Positions 1 to 40,321 are shown, counted from the stretch's first letter. The stretch: DNA of 64,000 nt from Pagrus major (GCF_040436345.1 NC_133215.1:22556806-22620805); one strand, 5' to 3'. A program made the numbers and translations. The notes: generated by a model not told the origin, from the sequence alone.

Positions 1-2185
1 GTTATCCGCTCAGCTTATTGAGAAAGTACGCATAGGTGCAAAGTGCTTTTTATACATATGAAACTCAGCGTGTGTGCTGTAGGTGGAGGCTGTGAGGTGT
101 ACACGCATCAGTTATGTAACGTATGTGAACGCACTCCATACTGGAAATGCAGGACTACAAGGAAACGTATTTCACTCTGGTGTTGTTGTAAGTGTTCTGC
201 TCACTTGTTGTGTAAAAGCCATCCGATACTCGACTCACTCCCTCCTCCTCCCAGTGACTCGGTTCAAAATGGAAAAGCCCAAAAACGCAGAGGCTGCTTT
301 TTTTGTTGCATGAGTCTCCCTCTGATGTACAGACTGTTTGTTGTTCAGCTTCGACACTACAACACTACAGGAACGACTAACATCTCGGGACATGCAATAG
401 AAGAACTCTGAAGTGAAAGTGTATTACTGTGAAACAAAAAGGTATTTTATTTTTTCTGTCGCTTCATCTCAACAGTCAGTGAAGGAATGTGTAGCTGGGT
501 TTTAACTGGGAAGCTCTGAAGATGCTGGAAAATGCACAGAACTGCACAGGAAGACGTTTGAATTTTTAACTGGAAACCAACAAGGAGCCCTTACTGGAAA
601 AGTGGCGCTCAGTCCACGTGTTTAAATGTGACGATGATGGTTACAGCTTAGTAAAACATGTAGTTTGATTAGAAATGGAGACGGAATGAAAATAGTCTCA
701 TGACATTTCAGTGTTTGTGCCAAGCCCCAGTCTGTATTAGCATCACATCCAAGTCACAGCTAAAGCAGCCGTTTCTCTGAAGAATAATTACCTGTCGATC
801 TGACCGCTGTTCTCGAGCAACTCTTAAAATCTTCAGTGACTCGTTTAATGATCTGAATGAAAAGAATTACTCATTCTTGCCTGATAAAGATTAATCTTTA
901 AATTTAAGCCAGCATGGATGAGAAGTCCTTGGAGTGTTCAGAGAAACTGAAATTTGAAAATCTGTAAGTCCATGACAACTGGTTTTGAAGCCGTTTCACA
1001 AGTTACGACTCTTTCGTAATTGGAGGCAACACGAATCAAAGTAACAGTAAAATCTTCATATGTCCTCCTTTTAATTTTCATACAACTTAACATGCTACCT
1101 GTTTTGACATCATCTCTGGTTCTGCTTCATCGATTGAACCTTTTTTTTTTTAATCTGTCCATCATGAATCCGACTCTGAATGACTTTACGTTCATGCTGG
1201 CCAAGACGTTAAAATAAGGAAGACTATGTTACACCTTCAGAGCAGCTGTAAATGTTTTTTTTTTTCCCCCAGAGATTGCTCTGTATTAATTTTCTAGGAA
1301 AGCTCTGACAGTATCTCTGTGATTTGAATGATAATGATGAACAAACTTGGGCTGGTTTGTGCCATGACTTTGAGAGTTGAAGCCTGACTCCTCAGACTAC
1401 CGACAGACCTGTTCAAGCACTTAGTATTCACAGGTTGTCTGAAAATAAAGTTTTATTTCTTTGCAATTTTAGCCCGAGTCCCTTTAACAGCTTTTTTATC
1501 AAAGTGAAGTACAGCAGCCACCTCGACAGTTAATGAAAACTACATGCCAGGGTAATCCATCCATCAACTCTTCTGTCTTCTCTTGTATTCTGGACGTGCA
1601 GATTAAGATGGTTGTCTACGGTTTCCCCCTTCTCAAATGTTAACAGGAAGTTTCTTTAAAAGTGCCTTAGACACTAAATAAGAACATAAGTGGGCAACGA
1701 TTTCAGTACAGATGTGAAGCAGAAAAAAAAACCCAATGAGATAAAACATTCAACACTTAATCCTTTTTTCTTTCTTTTGTATTTTTGCTGTGCTTCATAT
1801 CATATCCGCTGTGTATGTCTGTGTTCATAATAACCTGTTTGGGTCAGACTCAGTATCCAGTATGATTAACCACATGAGAAGCGGAGCCCTGAGCTGCTGC
1901 ACCATCTCCCAACATGATGTCTCTACTCACAGGTGAAGGGTTAGTTCTGAGGTTATTTTGGGGAAATGATGCACAGCACAGGATTTCATCTGGTTCGAAG
2001 CTTTATCATCCACAAGTAGTTAACTCATTCTTATTTTATTATTATTATCCAGCTGGCTGTTGACAACCAGGCGTTCAACTGCAGATACTCCCATCATATT
2101 ATTTCTTGTATACCTGTATTTCTAGACGGTAATTTTTTTTGTTTTGTTTGTTTTTGTAAAAGGAAAATAAAGCATATTCATTGTA
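1..2185 (+). other. Putative 3' untranslated region of a + strand gene entering from the left
   Basis: No convincing coding exon is visible. The stretch is AT-rich and apparently non-repetitive, with two polyadenylation signals on the + strand, AATAAA near 1443-1450 and 2166-2171. The second follows a T-rich tract, as at a transcript end. This would be a long 3' UTR convergent with the minus-strand ubn2. In human, HIPK2, which has a long 3' UTR, lies beyond UBN2 in convergent orientation, so hipk2 is one possible identity, but no sequence seen here proves it. Plain intergenic DNA is the alternative. Confidence 0.35.
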
Positions 2186-2422
2186 GCTGTGAGACTGTTT
2201 GGGGTTGTTTTTGGATCAGACCTGTAGTAATACTAGATCTGCTTTCTTATTGTATCAGTCTCGTCTCAGTGTCACCAGTGTTTGGACTTCTACTAGTGTT
2301 TTACAGCCCAACATCGCTCGCTGTAGCAGACACTGCTCTGCTTTCAGTCGTATACTTTCACAGTTAGCTTTTAAAATTTACAAGACTATACTCATTTACA
2401 ATTCTATGATCTAATAGTAGAT

Positions 2423-2680
2423 TGTCAATAAATCAACAGAAAAATAATCGTCTACAAACTGTCAAAATGCCAAAAAAAAAGCAGTTTTCAGCCTCTCAAA
2501 TACAAATATTTATTTATTTTCTATGATTATAAATAGAATACATTGAGGTTTTGGACATTTACGGGACATGAAGACATCACCTTTGAGAAACTGTCCATGG
2601 ACACTCCTCACGTTTCTGACATTTTATAGACTCAACGATTAGCTGAGATCATTGTCATGTCAAATAATAATTAACGACAG
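2423..2680. repeat. Decayed short DNA-transposon copy (teleost 'atcgattaat' family)
   Basis: The block has the layout of a common teleost non-autonomous element: an 'aatcaacagaaaaataatcg' edge, a 'tcagcctctcaaatacaaatattt' type core, then 'ggttttggacattt' and 'gacattttatagact', and an 'acgattagctgagatcattgtcatg' edge. Similar copies lie at 16655-16993 (opposite orientation), 27691-27946 and 49583-49846. No coding capacity. Family naming (hAT-like) is from memory. Confidence 0.6.
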
Positions 2681-3093
2681 AATGTGACCCAGTAGTGCGC
2701 ATACATCCGCTAAAGGCCATTCATAAATACCAGCCACCTAAATAGGCCTGATTTCTTTCATCGACATCCATGAATTATTTCCTGGAAAATGTATAAAAAT
2801 GCCTAAAAAATATCTCTCAATGTTAAAGAAAGTGAGAAAAAAAATTCAAAAAGTTAATGGGGACTATTCTGGGCCGAGACCCATCCTTCATCCAAGTTTG
2901 GTGGAAAATCTTTCAGTAGTTTTTGTTGGTTGGTTGGTTTGTGAGCAGGATTACACAAATGGACACAGGTGAACACAACCTCCTTGGCAGAGTAATAATT
3001 GTTAGTTTCATGTTCTTGACACATTTTCTGAATCCAAAGGACTGTACAAAACTCAAAGCTTGGACTTAAAGGGTGACTGATATTCAACAAATG

Positions 3094-3480
3094 CATCTCA
3101 ATGTGAAAAGACCAAAAGCAGCTATGAATTGATTATACAGTATTGCTGTCAAAACTATGAAAAACAACTGAGCCACGCTGATGCACTCAGACACGTTTCA
3201 TCACCATAAACATGGGCGTTGCAGTCAGTCCCACACACCATCGTGCTGCAGTAAATACTCACTAGGGGACCAAAAAATACTCCGAAAATAGTCCCTAACA
3301 AACGCTCCATTTACTCCAGACTGACTAACATTAGCTAAAACTACAGTGCCCAGCTATTTTAAGATGTGACCATCTTTCATTGTTTTTTGAGAAAAAGAAA
3401 AATGTGTATAATGTTGTCTGATCCACAGCTGTTTTTTTGGCCTTCCTCATCAGGTCCAGCTAACAAATGAAAAGCATGCG
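3094..3480. repeat. Dispersed repeat, copy 1 (pair with 8130-8520)
   Basis: Shares ordered, same-orientation blocks with 8130-8520: 'aaaagaccaaa', 'atagtccctaacaaacgctcc' versus 'atagttcccaacaaatgcac', and 'gctaaaactacagtgcccagct' versus 'gctaaaaactacattgcctggct'. The copies are diverged and have no open reading frame. Probably an old non-autonomous mobile element. Confidence 0.5.
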
Positions 3481-4074
3481 AGTGTCAGCAGGGGGCTATG
3501 AGGTCATTGGTGTTGACAGAATGCACATGTTGCTCAATCACTTAATGTTCATCACTTAAAGTTGGAAGAAGAAACAAGTTTGTTTGGAAAAAAAAAAAAA
3601 GTCTACAAGAGTCGTCCTGAAAACCACCTGTTTTGTTTAATTTCATAATTGACACACAAAAAATAACCTACAAAAGACCAAATTAAGTAACCAGTTAACC
3701 ACGAAATGTCATTTTGATCCTCCCCCACCCCCAAAGAAAGCACAATTTAGAAGATGTCACCCACTGCTCCAGTCACATGACTTCACAATGACATCCTGAA
3801 CAACCACACGTTTACACTCATGGGTTTACATTTTGGGGGAAAATGTCTGAATAGTCACACACTCACATACACACACTCACACACACAGTGACCAGCAGCA
3901 CCCCTTCTAAAACATGGAGCTACAGATCAATCTTTGGCGCCGTTCTCGGTGCCGCCGGTCAGTCAGACACACATGGAGGAGGGCTGGGAACTGTTCGGGG
4001 GAGGACAGCCAGAGACTCAGGAAGAACGTTTTTGTTAACGGAGGTATTCAGCAGAGGGAAGGTTTCTCTACAGG

Positions 4075-5021
4075 TGTGTTCAGACAGACGGCCGGGCGAA
4101 CTCTAGCCCCGTGTCATTTTGACTGTTTGTGTTTATTCGCCACAAAAGGCCAATATATTGACTCTACAGATGTTAGTTGTAAACAAGCTAGCTACGGACA
4201 TAAAGACTGTTTCTGTGTGTTTGTGCTCAGCTCAGCCTCTGAACTCACCAGAAACACTGTTCATGTTATGCACTTCCTTCTGGTCTCCTTCTACAGGTCA
4301 CTTTTCTTTTTTGTCTCCTCAGGATTTTAATTACGATTATGAAGTGGATTCATAAGGCTATGGTCACACATGCAAGAAATAAGAGAAGGCTGGAGCAAAT
4401 TTGCATCTTCTCTTTGTGTCGAGTTGGACTTTGGTTAACTTTGATGCAAATTTTGCCTCGGCAAGCTGACGGAAAAAAACGGCCGTTAGTCTGACAAGCA
4501 TCATTCCTAGATGGTTATCCCGACATCCAACTGTATTGGACAGAGCCCTTAACGTCCTGTAGGGAGGGTTTTTTTTTTTTCTTAAATGTTGTCCACACAA
4601 ATTATGGAACTTGTTAGTTTTTTTTTATTCTGTAAATTAATTAAATTTGACCTTTAGGGGAATTTAGGGGCTCCGTCGGAGGCTTTAGCCACCAGAAAAA
4701 CAGCTTAAAATCGCCTATTACATCATGTTATGTATTAAAAGCAGTTCATTACAGCAGTTACAACAGTGTATAAGTCTTTGAATTGGTTAAATTGACTGTA
4801 TTGGTGTTATTGGCTTTGATTCGAGTGGAAGATATGGGACTGTGTCAGAACTGGCCGATATCTCTGACATCGGAGTGCAAAGGTTTTTTTTGTTCACTCT
4901 GCTGCTCGTAATCACGCTCATCTTGCACCCACCCTTGCGCAAACTTGCGTCTAATCGTCTTTCCACCAACTTCATAGACTTCTAAAAATTCGCTTTGCGT
5001 TCTGTCTGAACACACAGCAGA
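4075..5021. mobile_element. Possible non-autonomous DNA transposon with terminal inverted repeats
   Basis: The left edge reads TGTGTTCAGACAGACGG. The reverse complement of the right edge reads TGTGTTCAGACAGAACGC. About the first 14 bases of each edge match, giving terminal inverted repeats about 950 bp apart. No transposase frame is visible inside, and I could not define a clean target-site duplication. It lies between the inferred ends of the convergent transcripts and may be within the ubn2 3' UTR. Confidence 0.4.
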
Positions 5022-6238
5022 AAGAAAAGGAGTCTCATGTGACAGAATAACATCATCTACAAACATTCACAACTCCAGAAATGCACTGACAAGTTGAGTA
5101 GAGGTTGATAGCCAAGCGACGACTTGCACTTTTGCATTGAGCGTTTTACAGTCCTGCATAGATCTTTTTCATACTTTTTCAATATAAACTAAGGCGTTGT
5201 GTTATATTAAGTTGGTTTGAGTCAATAAGCAGATAAAGTAAATAAAATCTTAACTCACAAATAAAAAAAAACAAAAAAAAACACAATTCAAGTAGGCTAC
5301 AATCTTGACGTTTCTCCCCTCTCTCACAGGCGGCTCCTCTCTCCTGAAGAGGAGCCCGAAACTTTTTCAATTCAAGTCTTTTTTCCAGAGAAAGGTCCAG
5401 TGTGATTAAACAGCACCAAGAACACACTGAGCAAGAGAGGGGCATCACACTTACACTCGCTCATTATTGTGAAAAGGGGATCCACGTCCTTATCCATTCA
5501 TACAGAAGAATCTGGAAATTAACAGTATATTGTGTTTCTTTTATGTACATACACACATTCAAATCAACCTCACCGCGCTCTCTCTCTCTCTCTCTCTCTC
5601 ACGCACACACACATCATAATGTGTTTTTGTCCCTGTGTAAAATACAAATAATTTATCAATATTAATTTAAGCTACTACTTAACAGTCATTTGTGGGAGCA
5701 GAGGTGACCAACAATAAAATTTCTACGGACACGACGATTCCCACATCTGAGACAAAAGACAGAAAAATAAAAATTCATTACTCAGTCTGTTTTTCTTTTT
5801 TTTTTTTCTTTTTCCTTTTTGTACTGCAAGAAACAAGAGTCCTGTTATTCCACATGAGCTTAAATACAAATTATATTACGTAGCGTACCACTACTCTCAT
5901 CTGTACCACCACCTCGCTCACACTCATTCCACAGTGATCAAGGTCGGTCATATGTAAACATGTTGACAAAAATAAAAAGAAGCAGAACAAAAAATAAGTT
6001 TTCTCATCATTCACTCCGTCTTGCTCTCATACCCGGTTCATTAGAAAATACAGTTAAATTAATTCATCATTGCCACTTGTAGCGAGGATTGAACTGATTC
6101 TCCTTTAGGTCCGTTTTTTTTAAAAGAGGCAGTGGAGCCCCGCCCCCTCATACCACATCACTCTGTCAGTCAATCAAAGTGAAGATTCCTATTGGTGGAT
6201 GTGTCCAGGAGGCTGTGATGTCACCTCGCTGTTATTGG

Positions 6239-24818
<18,580 letters not shown>

Positions 24819-24841
24819 TTGGATGAGCTGCCTGCCTGTCT

Positions 24842-25200
24842 GAACCTCGCTCCGGACAGACAGCGACAGCGAGGAGAAGAGCTACTTCGCGAAACTACTC
24901 CAAATTGGTGGCTTGAAGAAGGTTTCGCGGAGCTCCGACGGCTGCTCGGTGCCTAGACGGATGTCAGGGCCTCCTCCGCACCATACGAATTGAACTCCAG
25001 GGGATGCGACGGTCGGGGAAAAGTTGTTTTTTCGGCAGCTACTTGCATCCTCAATTTGCTATGGGACCGAGACATTCACAGGAGCCATCTTGGGTTTCGG
25101 GAGTAAATAAAATATCAGAAGAGAGGGGTCGCTGCGCATGCGCGTACGCACAGAACGGAAGCACCGTGACAAAGGGGGGGTCATCACGTCCAATCACCGC
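24842..25200 (-). promoter_or_regulatory. ubn2: ubn2 promoter / CpG-rich 5' region with YY1- and NRF1-like sites
   Basis: CpG-rich DNA directly upstream of the ubn2 start codon. On the minus strand CCCAAGATGGCTCC (about 25082-25096) fits the YY1 core AAGATGGC, which often sits at or just after a start site. At 25133-25144 TGCGCATGCGCG fits the palindromic NRF1 consensus. GTCCAATCACC near 25188-25198 contains a CCAAT box. No TATA box is obvious. Site function is inferred from motif match only. Confidence 0.6.
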
Positions 25201-27028
25201 GTGCCCCGATCCTAAACCCGCCTCTGTCACAACAGGCGATAATAACAACACTATCAGTACTATAATGACCTTTATAAAGTGTCTGAGTGAAGGACAGGCC
25301 GTGGCACACACACACACACACACCACATGTTGTGTGTATCCACATAATAGATAACAGCTTCATCTCGCTGTATAGAACAGGCAGCTCTCATTTCAAGCCT
25401 TTTCTTCCTGTCTATTCAGGAAAATGCTGAATTGTGCATTTTTCTACAATGGCACTGAGCACACAAACATAAAATCCTAAACGGAAGAAAACAAGACAGA
25501 TGATTGGCTGTCTCGGTTAACCACCCCAACACAGCTGAGTTAGTTACAGGCACTAAGACCACCTGTTGATATACAGTTAAGAGCGGAAATGCTCCTGATC
25601 ACAATAACCTCTGTGAATACATCTAAGTTTTGCATTGACACACATATTTTCTGTACTTTTTTGGTAGAAACCATGGCTGGATTAACCTGTTAGAAAGCCT
25701 CTGGGTAAAATCTTACTGTCGGGGCCCCTATCAACCCCCAACCTACCCCCGTCTGAGCAATAAGGGGAGCCCTGCTGAGTTGCCAAATTTGCAGCTGAGA
25801 TTTTTACATATAGTGATTAATGGTACATTTTATGTACATGAAGCCTTTTTTTTACTTTCCAATATGTGAAAATAATTGTGTCCCGACTAGCATTTCAAGG
25901 CATTTTTGTAAGGACCTGTGTCCACAGTGAAACACTCCAACATCTAAAACTGTGAAATCTCTTTTTCCAAATCATTATTTTATGGTCAGGACATCGTCTG
26001 AATAAATCATTGTAAATACGGATTAATGACAAAAGCTGTGTTATATGCTTTACTATAACACACAAAATGCATGATTACAGAAGTTAGAAAATAATAGGTT
26101 TCCTTTTTGTTGTCCTCGTAGTTTTGCTGCAAATCAAATTTAACCGGCTTAATGTGGACGTACTCTCAGCCTGTGAAAACAGTTGCATAATGTCTTCTGT
26201 GGCTCTGGAGGAGCTCCGTCAAGTTAAGTCTGGCCTTGAGAATTCACAATTTAGATGCAAAACCAGCATTACAGGTTTAAAGTTGAGGGCACTTAAACAG
26301 AAATAAGAAAAGATGCTATTAAGTTGCATTATTGGGAATTGTTGGATCCAGCGTTTCTGAAGTTACTAGGGACTAAAGTTCAGGATTTCTTGGCTTCTAC
26401 TGCTTTAACTTCTTGTTCTAAACTGTCTTTCACCAAACGCCTAACTTTATGAAACTACAATACTGAATCAATGGAGTAAACCTTTTACCTTATTTTACTG
26501 TCAGGAAATAGAACATTTCATGAAGCAATGCATGTCAAACAAACTTCAACTTTGACATGACATTTCCAAATACATTTCACAAAGCAAATGTTTTTCTAGA
26601 TAGTTTTATTTTCTGTTAGTTTGCTTCCTTAGATCTTTTTAAAAAAATTACTCTTCATATTCTTTATTTCTTTTATTTTAGTCTCAATAATCCTACTTTT
26701 GTCATGCTCAGTCCTGTTTCTTTTTTCCTTCCCTCTAAGGAATATGCTCATATCTTGACATCAGTTACCAGTGAATCACTGACAACAAGAAAGTAATTTT
26801 AAAAATGCATAGTCATAATTTTAATACAAATATAAGTACATAGACATTGCAATTCAAAACTTACACATTTTAATACAAAACACTACAGTTTACAAGAGAT
26901 AATAGCTCAATATTTCTTTGCTTCATGTAGCATAGATATCATTCATACAATTCAGTCAAGTGAAATGACTGCTGATGTGTGCATAAAGTAGCTTCGCTTG
27001 ATTTAAGACCTGCTGAAGTTCAAAGCTG
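25201..27028. other. Intergenic region between ubn2 (5' end) and ift56 (3' end)
   Basis: About 1.8 kb with no coding exon that I can support. It has a short (CA)n run near 25306-25322 and AT-rich sequence. The part next to 27029 should hold the ift56 3' UTR. TTTATT on the + strand near 26664-26669 is one possible minus-strand polyadenylation signal. Confidence 0.6.
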
Positions 27029-36671
<9,643 letters not shown>

Positions 36672-37330
36672 GTTGACGAGTCTTTCTTGAAGACGCACCT
36701 AGCAAAGGCGTGTTTATCACTAACCAAGGTAACGGTGGCTCTTCTTATTTATGAAAACACAAACTGTTAGCTGACACTTCGCTAGCTTACCTAACGTTAG
36801 ATTTTAGCTAGAGCACGGTTCATTTTTCGTTGAAACCAACCAGATAACGCCGCCAACGTTAACTCAATTCTCTTACGACGAACATGGTCGTAATAAAATC
36901 ATAGTTTAACAAGTTTTTCACCATCTCGTGGATGTGTTAGCTCTTGCTTAACGTTAGCGACCTAAAACTTAAATGCAGCATAGATAACTTCTTCCGCACT
37001 CGTGTTTTCAAATTAAAAGCAGACTTAAAGTTCCTCGCAATGTAGTGAGGCAGTTAACGCGTCCGGTGTGGATGTGACTGATATTATGGCCCTCCTTTGA
37101 AAACTTCTGAGGGGGACAAACCTCAGGTGGGACATGCGAATCGAAGAAAAAGCGCGGAAATTGGAACATTTTTGGACAACGGGTCTCGAGTGACTTTTAT
37201 TTTGAAGTCAGTCAGCATTTGGGGCTGAACAGGAAATAGCTCGGCTCTTCTGTCATGAACTTGATTCATTCATGTGTTATTTGTTGCCTAGCGACGGTAC
37301 AGAGCGCTATCGCGGCGGTCGTCGCGAAGG
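36672..37330 (-). promoter_or_regulatory. ift56: ift56 5' region with an RFX X-box-like site
   Basis: CpG-containing DNA upstream of the ift56 start codon. At 37283-37295 GTTGCCTAGCGAC is one base from the RFX X-box form GTTRCC-N-RGYAAC. RFX factors control many ciliary genes, so the site fits an IFT gene. It lies about 610 bp above the ATG. The transcription start is not known from sequence. Confidence 0.6.
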
Positions 37331-37414
37331 ATTACGACAAAACTATTCATAGAAGACGCGTCCGCCCGTGAATCTCTGTACAAATACACAATACATGTTA
37401 ACTGTGCCACCGTT

Positions 37415-37487
37415 GCCCCAGTGGCCTAATGGATAAGGCACTGGCCTCCTAAGCCAGGGATTGTGGGTTCGAGTCCCATCTGGGGTG
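37415..37487 (+). tRNA. tRNA-Arg (anticodon CCT)
   Basis: Folds as a full cloverleaf. The acceptor stem is GCCCCAG with CTGGGGT (first pair G-T), and the D arm starts GCCTAATGGATAAGGC. The anticodon arm is CTGGC-CTCCTAA-GCCAG with CCT in the loop, reading codon AGG. The T arm is GTGGG-TTCGAGT-CCCAT. The internal A box (TGGCCTAATGG) and B box (GGTTCGAGTCC) are intact, there is no intron, and TTTT follows at 37493-37496 as a Pol III stop. No CCA is encoded, as expected in eukaryotes. Confidence 0.97.
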
Positions 37488-37997
37488 GTACCTTTTGGGG
37501 TTAATGCGATGAGTTGATCACCTGACACCTTCAAAACATCCCGATTACTAGAAATACGCCAATTGATTATGTTTCCTGACATTCGTCCAAATACTGTATT
37601 GTAATATCAATAACTCTTCTAGACCTCAACAAGAGTTTCCATTATTTTGTGCGTTGTGAGTGACCTGTTCACAACCATCTTGAATCTCATCATGCGCAAA
37701 AAATCAGCAAACAAGTAAGAACTCAAAATAAATTATAAATAAAAAAAATAATAAAAAATTGTTTTCTTCGTGTTTTCCTGTTGGGTTTTGTAGCAGATAT
37801 TCATGTTTAACCTTAACTGTCAGATTACATTGCAATGCTTAAAGCTTTAAATTACTGAAACCAACTTTTAAAAACAAATACCGAAACCCACATGAAAATG
37901 GACATGAGCAGACAAACATTACTTTTTATTATTCATGTTGACACTAGTGAGGAAAAAATGAAGAAACAGATGAACCATGATGAAAAGTTTAACTCAC

Positions 37998-38145
37998 TGT
38001 CGGTGAGTGTGCCGCTCCATCTTGAAGTCCAGGTTTGTCAAAGGTGGGGACTGCAAGGAACTTGAGCCCATCCTCCTTCTTCATCCGCAGCACATCCAGA
38101 CCTCTGGCCTTCCTGAACGCCTTCCCTACAAGTTTAGTGGGAGAG
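37998..38145 (-). CDS. Unassigned exon-like block (49 codons, minus strand)
   Basis: The minus strand has a CCCCCTCTAG acceptor, then an open frame starting SPTKLVGKAFRKARGLDVL and ending DKPGLQDGAAHSPT, then the donor ACA|GTGAGTTA. Length is 148 bp (one leading base plus 49 codons). The GC-rich composition and basic/hydrophobic patterning look coding and differ from the AT-rich surroundings. I do not recognise the protein and found no partner exon. It could be an exon of an unknown gene, an alternative 5' exon for ift56, a relic, or chance. Confidence 0.35.
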
Positions 38146-38471
38146 CTAGAGGGGGTTGTGGCAAGCAACAAATAAACCACAACAGAACAAATATTCTCAA
38201 TAGCAGGCTCTTGTTATGATCAATGGGGGGAAAAAATACTGAAGAACAGTCTGTTGAGATACACAATCTCAATAGAAAATGTGTGCAGAGAATAGTCAAC
38301 ATATACAGCAGTCACATAAAATAACACACGAAATGCATAACTTCTTCTTTAGCAGATGACATTTGTACAATTGTTATGGAGATTTCCAAGATTTTTGATG
38401 ATGATGAGCTGATCATTTGAATCAGGGTTGATTGTTTTGGGTAAATATGGGGTTTCTGGCTGACCTTGTTG

Positions 38472-38680
38472 AATGTAGTTTTGTAGAAGAAATTCAAACT
38501 CAAAATTTTAAGATTTACAATATTAATGACAAAATGATACAAACGAAATATTTATTTTTCCATAACTGAAAAAACAAGCTGTTCTCAGAGGAAAATAAGG
38601 TCCCCTGAACACTGTTTGAAGCTAGAAAGGTGGCAGGGTCCGCCAAATATAAACAAAGTAAAACAGTATGAAACTGTGTT
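38472..38680. repeat. Dispersed repeat, copy 1 (pair with 57541-57724)
   Basis: Shares a long block with 57541-57724 in the same orientation: 'caagctgttctcag', 'gtttgaagctagaaaggtgg' and 'gtccgccaaatataaacaaa' with few differences. No coding frame. Confidence 0.85.
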
Positions 38681-38949
38681 GTCCTTTAAGATCAGTTTGT
38701 TTATTCAGTTTATTCAGTCATGAAAACAAAGAGAGTCTGTTTATTTAGTTTGTTTAGGCATACAAAACAGTTAATGAAGATCTTTAGCTGCTGACTAAAC
38801 TTTCATCCCCAAAACTACATAATGCACCTTGAAACATTTAGCTACCTTTGCTACAAATGACCCATTCATTTATACAGAAAGACCACGCTTTACATCTTTG
38901 AGCATCCACACTTTCATTTTAGTGTAACGTCAAATTGGATTTGCAAACG

Positions 38950-39060
38950 CAACCACTGTGAGCATGTTAGCATACTAATGTTAGCATTCAGCTGAAAGCA
39001 CTACTGTGCCTAAGTGCAGCTTTCAGAGCTGTGCTAGCATGGCTCAGGACTCTTTGTCAT
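38950..39060. repeat. Fragment of the 'catgttagcatgcta' repeat
   Basis: 'gagcatgttagcatactaatgttagcatt' then 'gcactactgtgcctaagtgc' and 'gtgctagcatggctcaggactct' match a widespread teleost repeat. Related to 20530-20660. Confidence 0.5.
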
Positions 39061-40321
39061 GTTTACTTATATACCTCTTGTTTCCTATGTTAGTACATAT
39101 GACCCATCAGATTCTGTGGCAACATAAGGAAAATTAGATTTTGACTGCTGTTAACACAAATTCACTGGACACACAGGACATTTCACTTTAAGTTGTGCAG
39201 ACTCGAAAGACAAACCAGGATATGCTGTGCTCAAACAAAGCCTGCTTTCGATGTTTCTCAAGGTCAAATGGAAATCAATTTCTTCAGCAAATTTTGTAGG
39301 AAAATATGTGGAGGCTTCAGTGACTTCAGCTGATCCAATGCAACCTTAGTAAAACCAGTGTCGTGGTTCATATTACTTTTGGCAGTCAAGCACAGCTAGC
39401 ATGAACCAATGTCGAGCCTCCACTATTGGTACTTCTTGACTTCCTGACGAAGGCTTGATGCTGAAACTCATTAGAGTTTGTTTTTACAGTCTAACTTGAA
39501 TGTGCCACGACATCAAAGGCATTTTAATTGTTTAAAATGGGAGTGCCTTGAACCTTCTTGAGATGTGTATGTCATTTATCTTTATACAAACTCGATTTGT
39601 AATAAAACTACATTGTCACATCAAGCTCGGCCTTTGTGTCATTTTGTTAGACCTTTGACACAAAATGCATCTGGAACCTTTGGAAGTCCAGTGGTTTGTG
39701 ATCACTGGTGAAGCTTTGTCTGGTTCATAAGTTAGTCTTTAACAAATGCATTACGTATGTGTCCAGTCATCCTGCGATCCAGATATTGAGAATCCACTCA
39801 GTTATGAGGATTTGGGTGGAAACGAGGTGTAGCTGTAGCGCTTGCTCCTTCTTGCTCCTGATGATTTTAATACCAGGTACCTCACAGTTAAAAGATGAAT
39901 TAGAGGCAATCCCTGGCTTTTGTAAGAAACTACTGAAGCACCCGCGGAGGTCACACTATGAATGCTTACATCACCTTGAATATTTTAGCATTTGATACAA
40001 ACCTTCATTCATAAACATTAAACTTCAGTGACATGCCGATAAGCTACTTTACTCATACTTTCCTATTTGTAAGTGTGTTTTAATGCAGAAATGTTACATA
40101 TTACATCTTTAAATGACCAAGTGTTGAGTTTAAACAGAAGATGCTTCAACCTTTCACAAGGTCAAATGAAAATACATTTCCAAGTCAAAATTGGGGAACA
40201 GTCGGAAGGCTACAATCCCTTCATCAGTCACGTCACAGCAGAGGAGGGATCACACTGGATCACATCTTGAACACAACACGCTTTGTGCTCATCCCGACAA
40301 TTATCTTTAAACTTCTCCACC

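Larger units (their letters stand above)
2190..6238. other. ubn2 downstream region / probable 3' UTR plus repeats
   Basis: No coding exon is supported. The first part near the ubn2 stop (about 4600-6238) is probably its 3' UTR. TTTATT on the + strand near 4624-4630 is a possible minus-strand polyadenylation signal, but I cannot fix the cleavage site. The rest holds the repeats listed separately, a (CT)n run at 5578-5604 passing into CA repeats, and an A/T-rich background. Confidence 0.45.
38146..40321. other. Intergenic region before the lectin gene
   Basis: Holds two dispersed repeats (38472-38680 and 38950-39060) and a weak hammerhead-like motif near 39444-39467. No coding exon is supported. 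Short open frames at 39708-39995 and 40073-40270 look like nothing known. Confidence 0.5.

Noticed and set aside
4364-4600. Short minus-strand frames inside the 4.1-5.0 kb element as a transposase
   Set aside because: They are too short and lack any recognisable transposase motif.
5179-5448. Minus-strand frame as a further ubn2 exon
   Set aside because: It follows the supported ubn2 stop codon at 6239 and shows no conserved sequence. It is likely 3' UTR.
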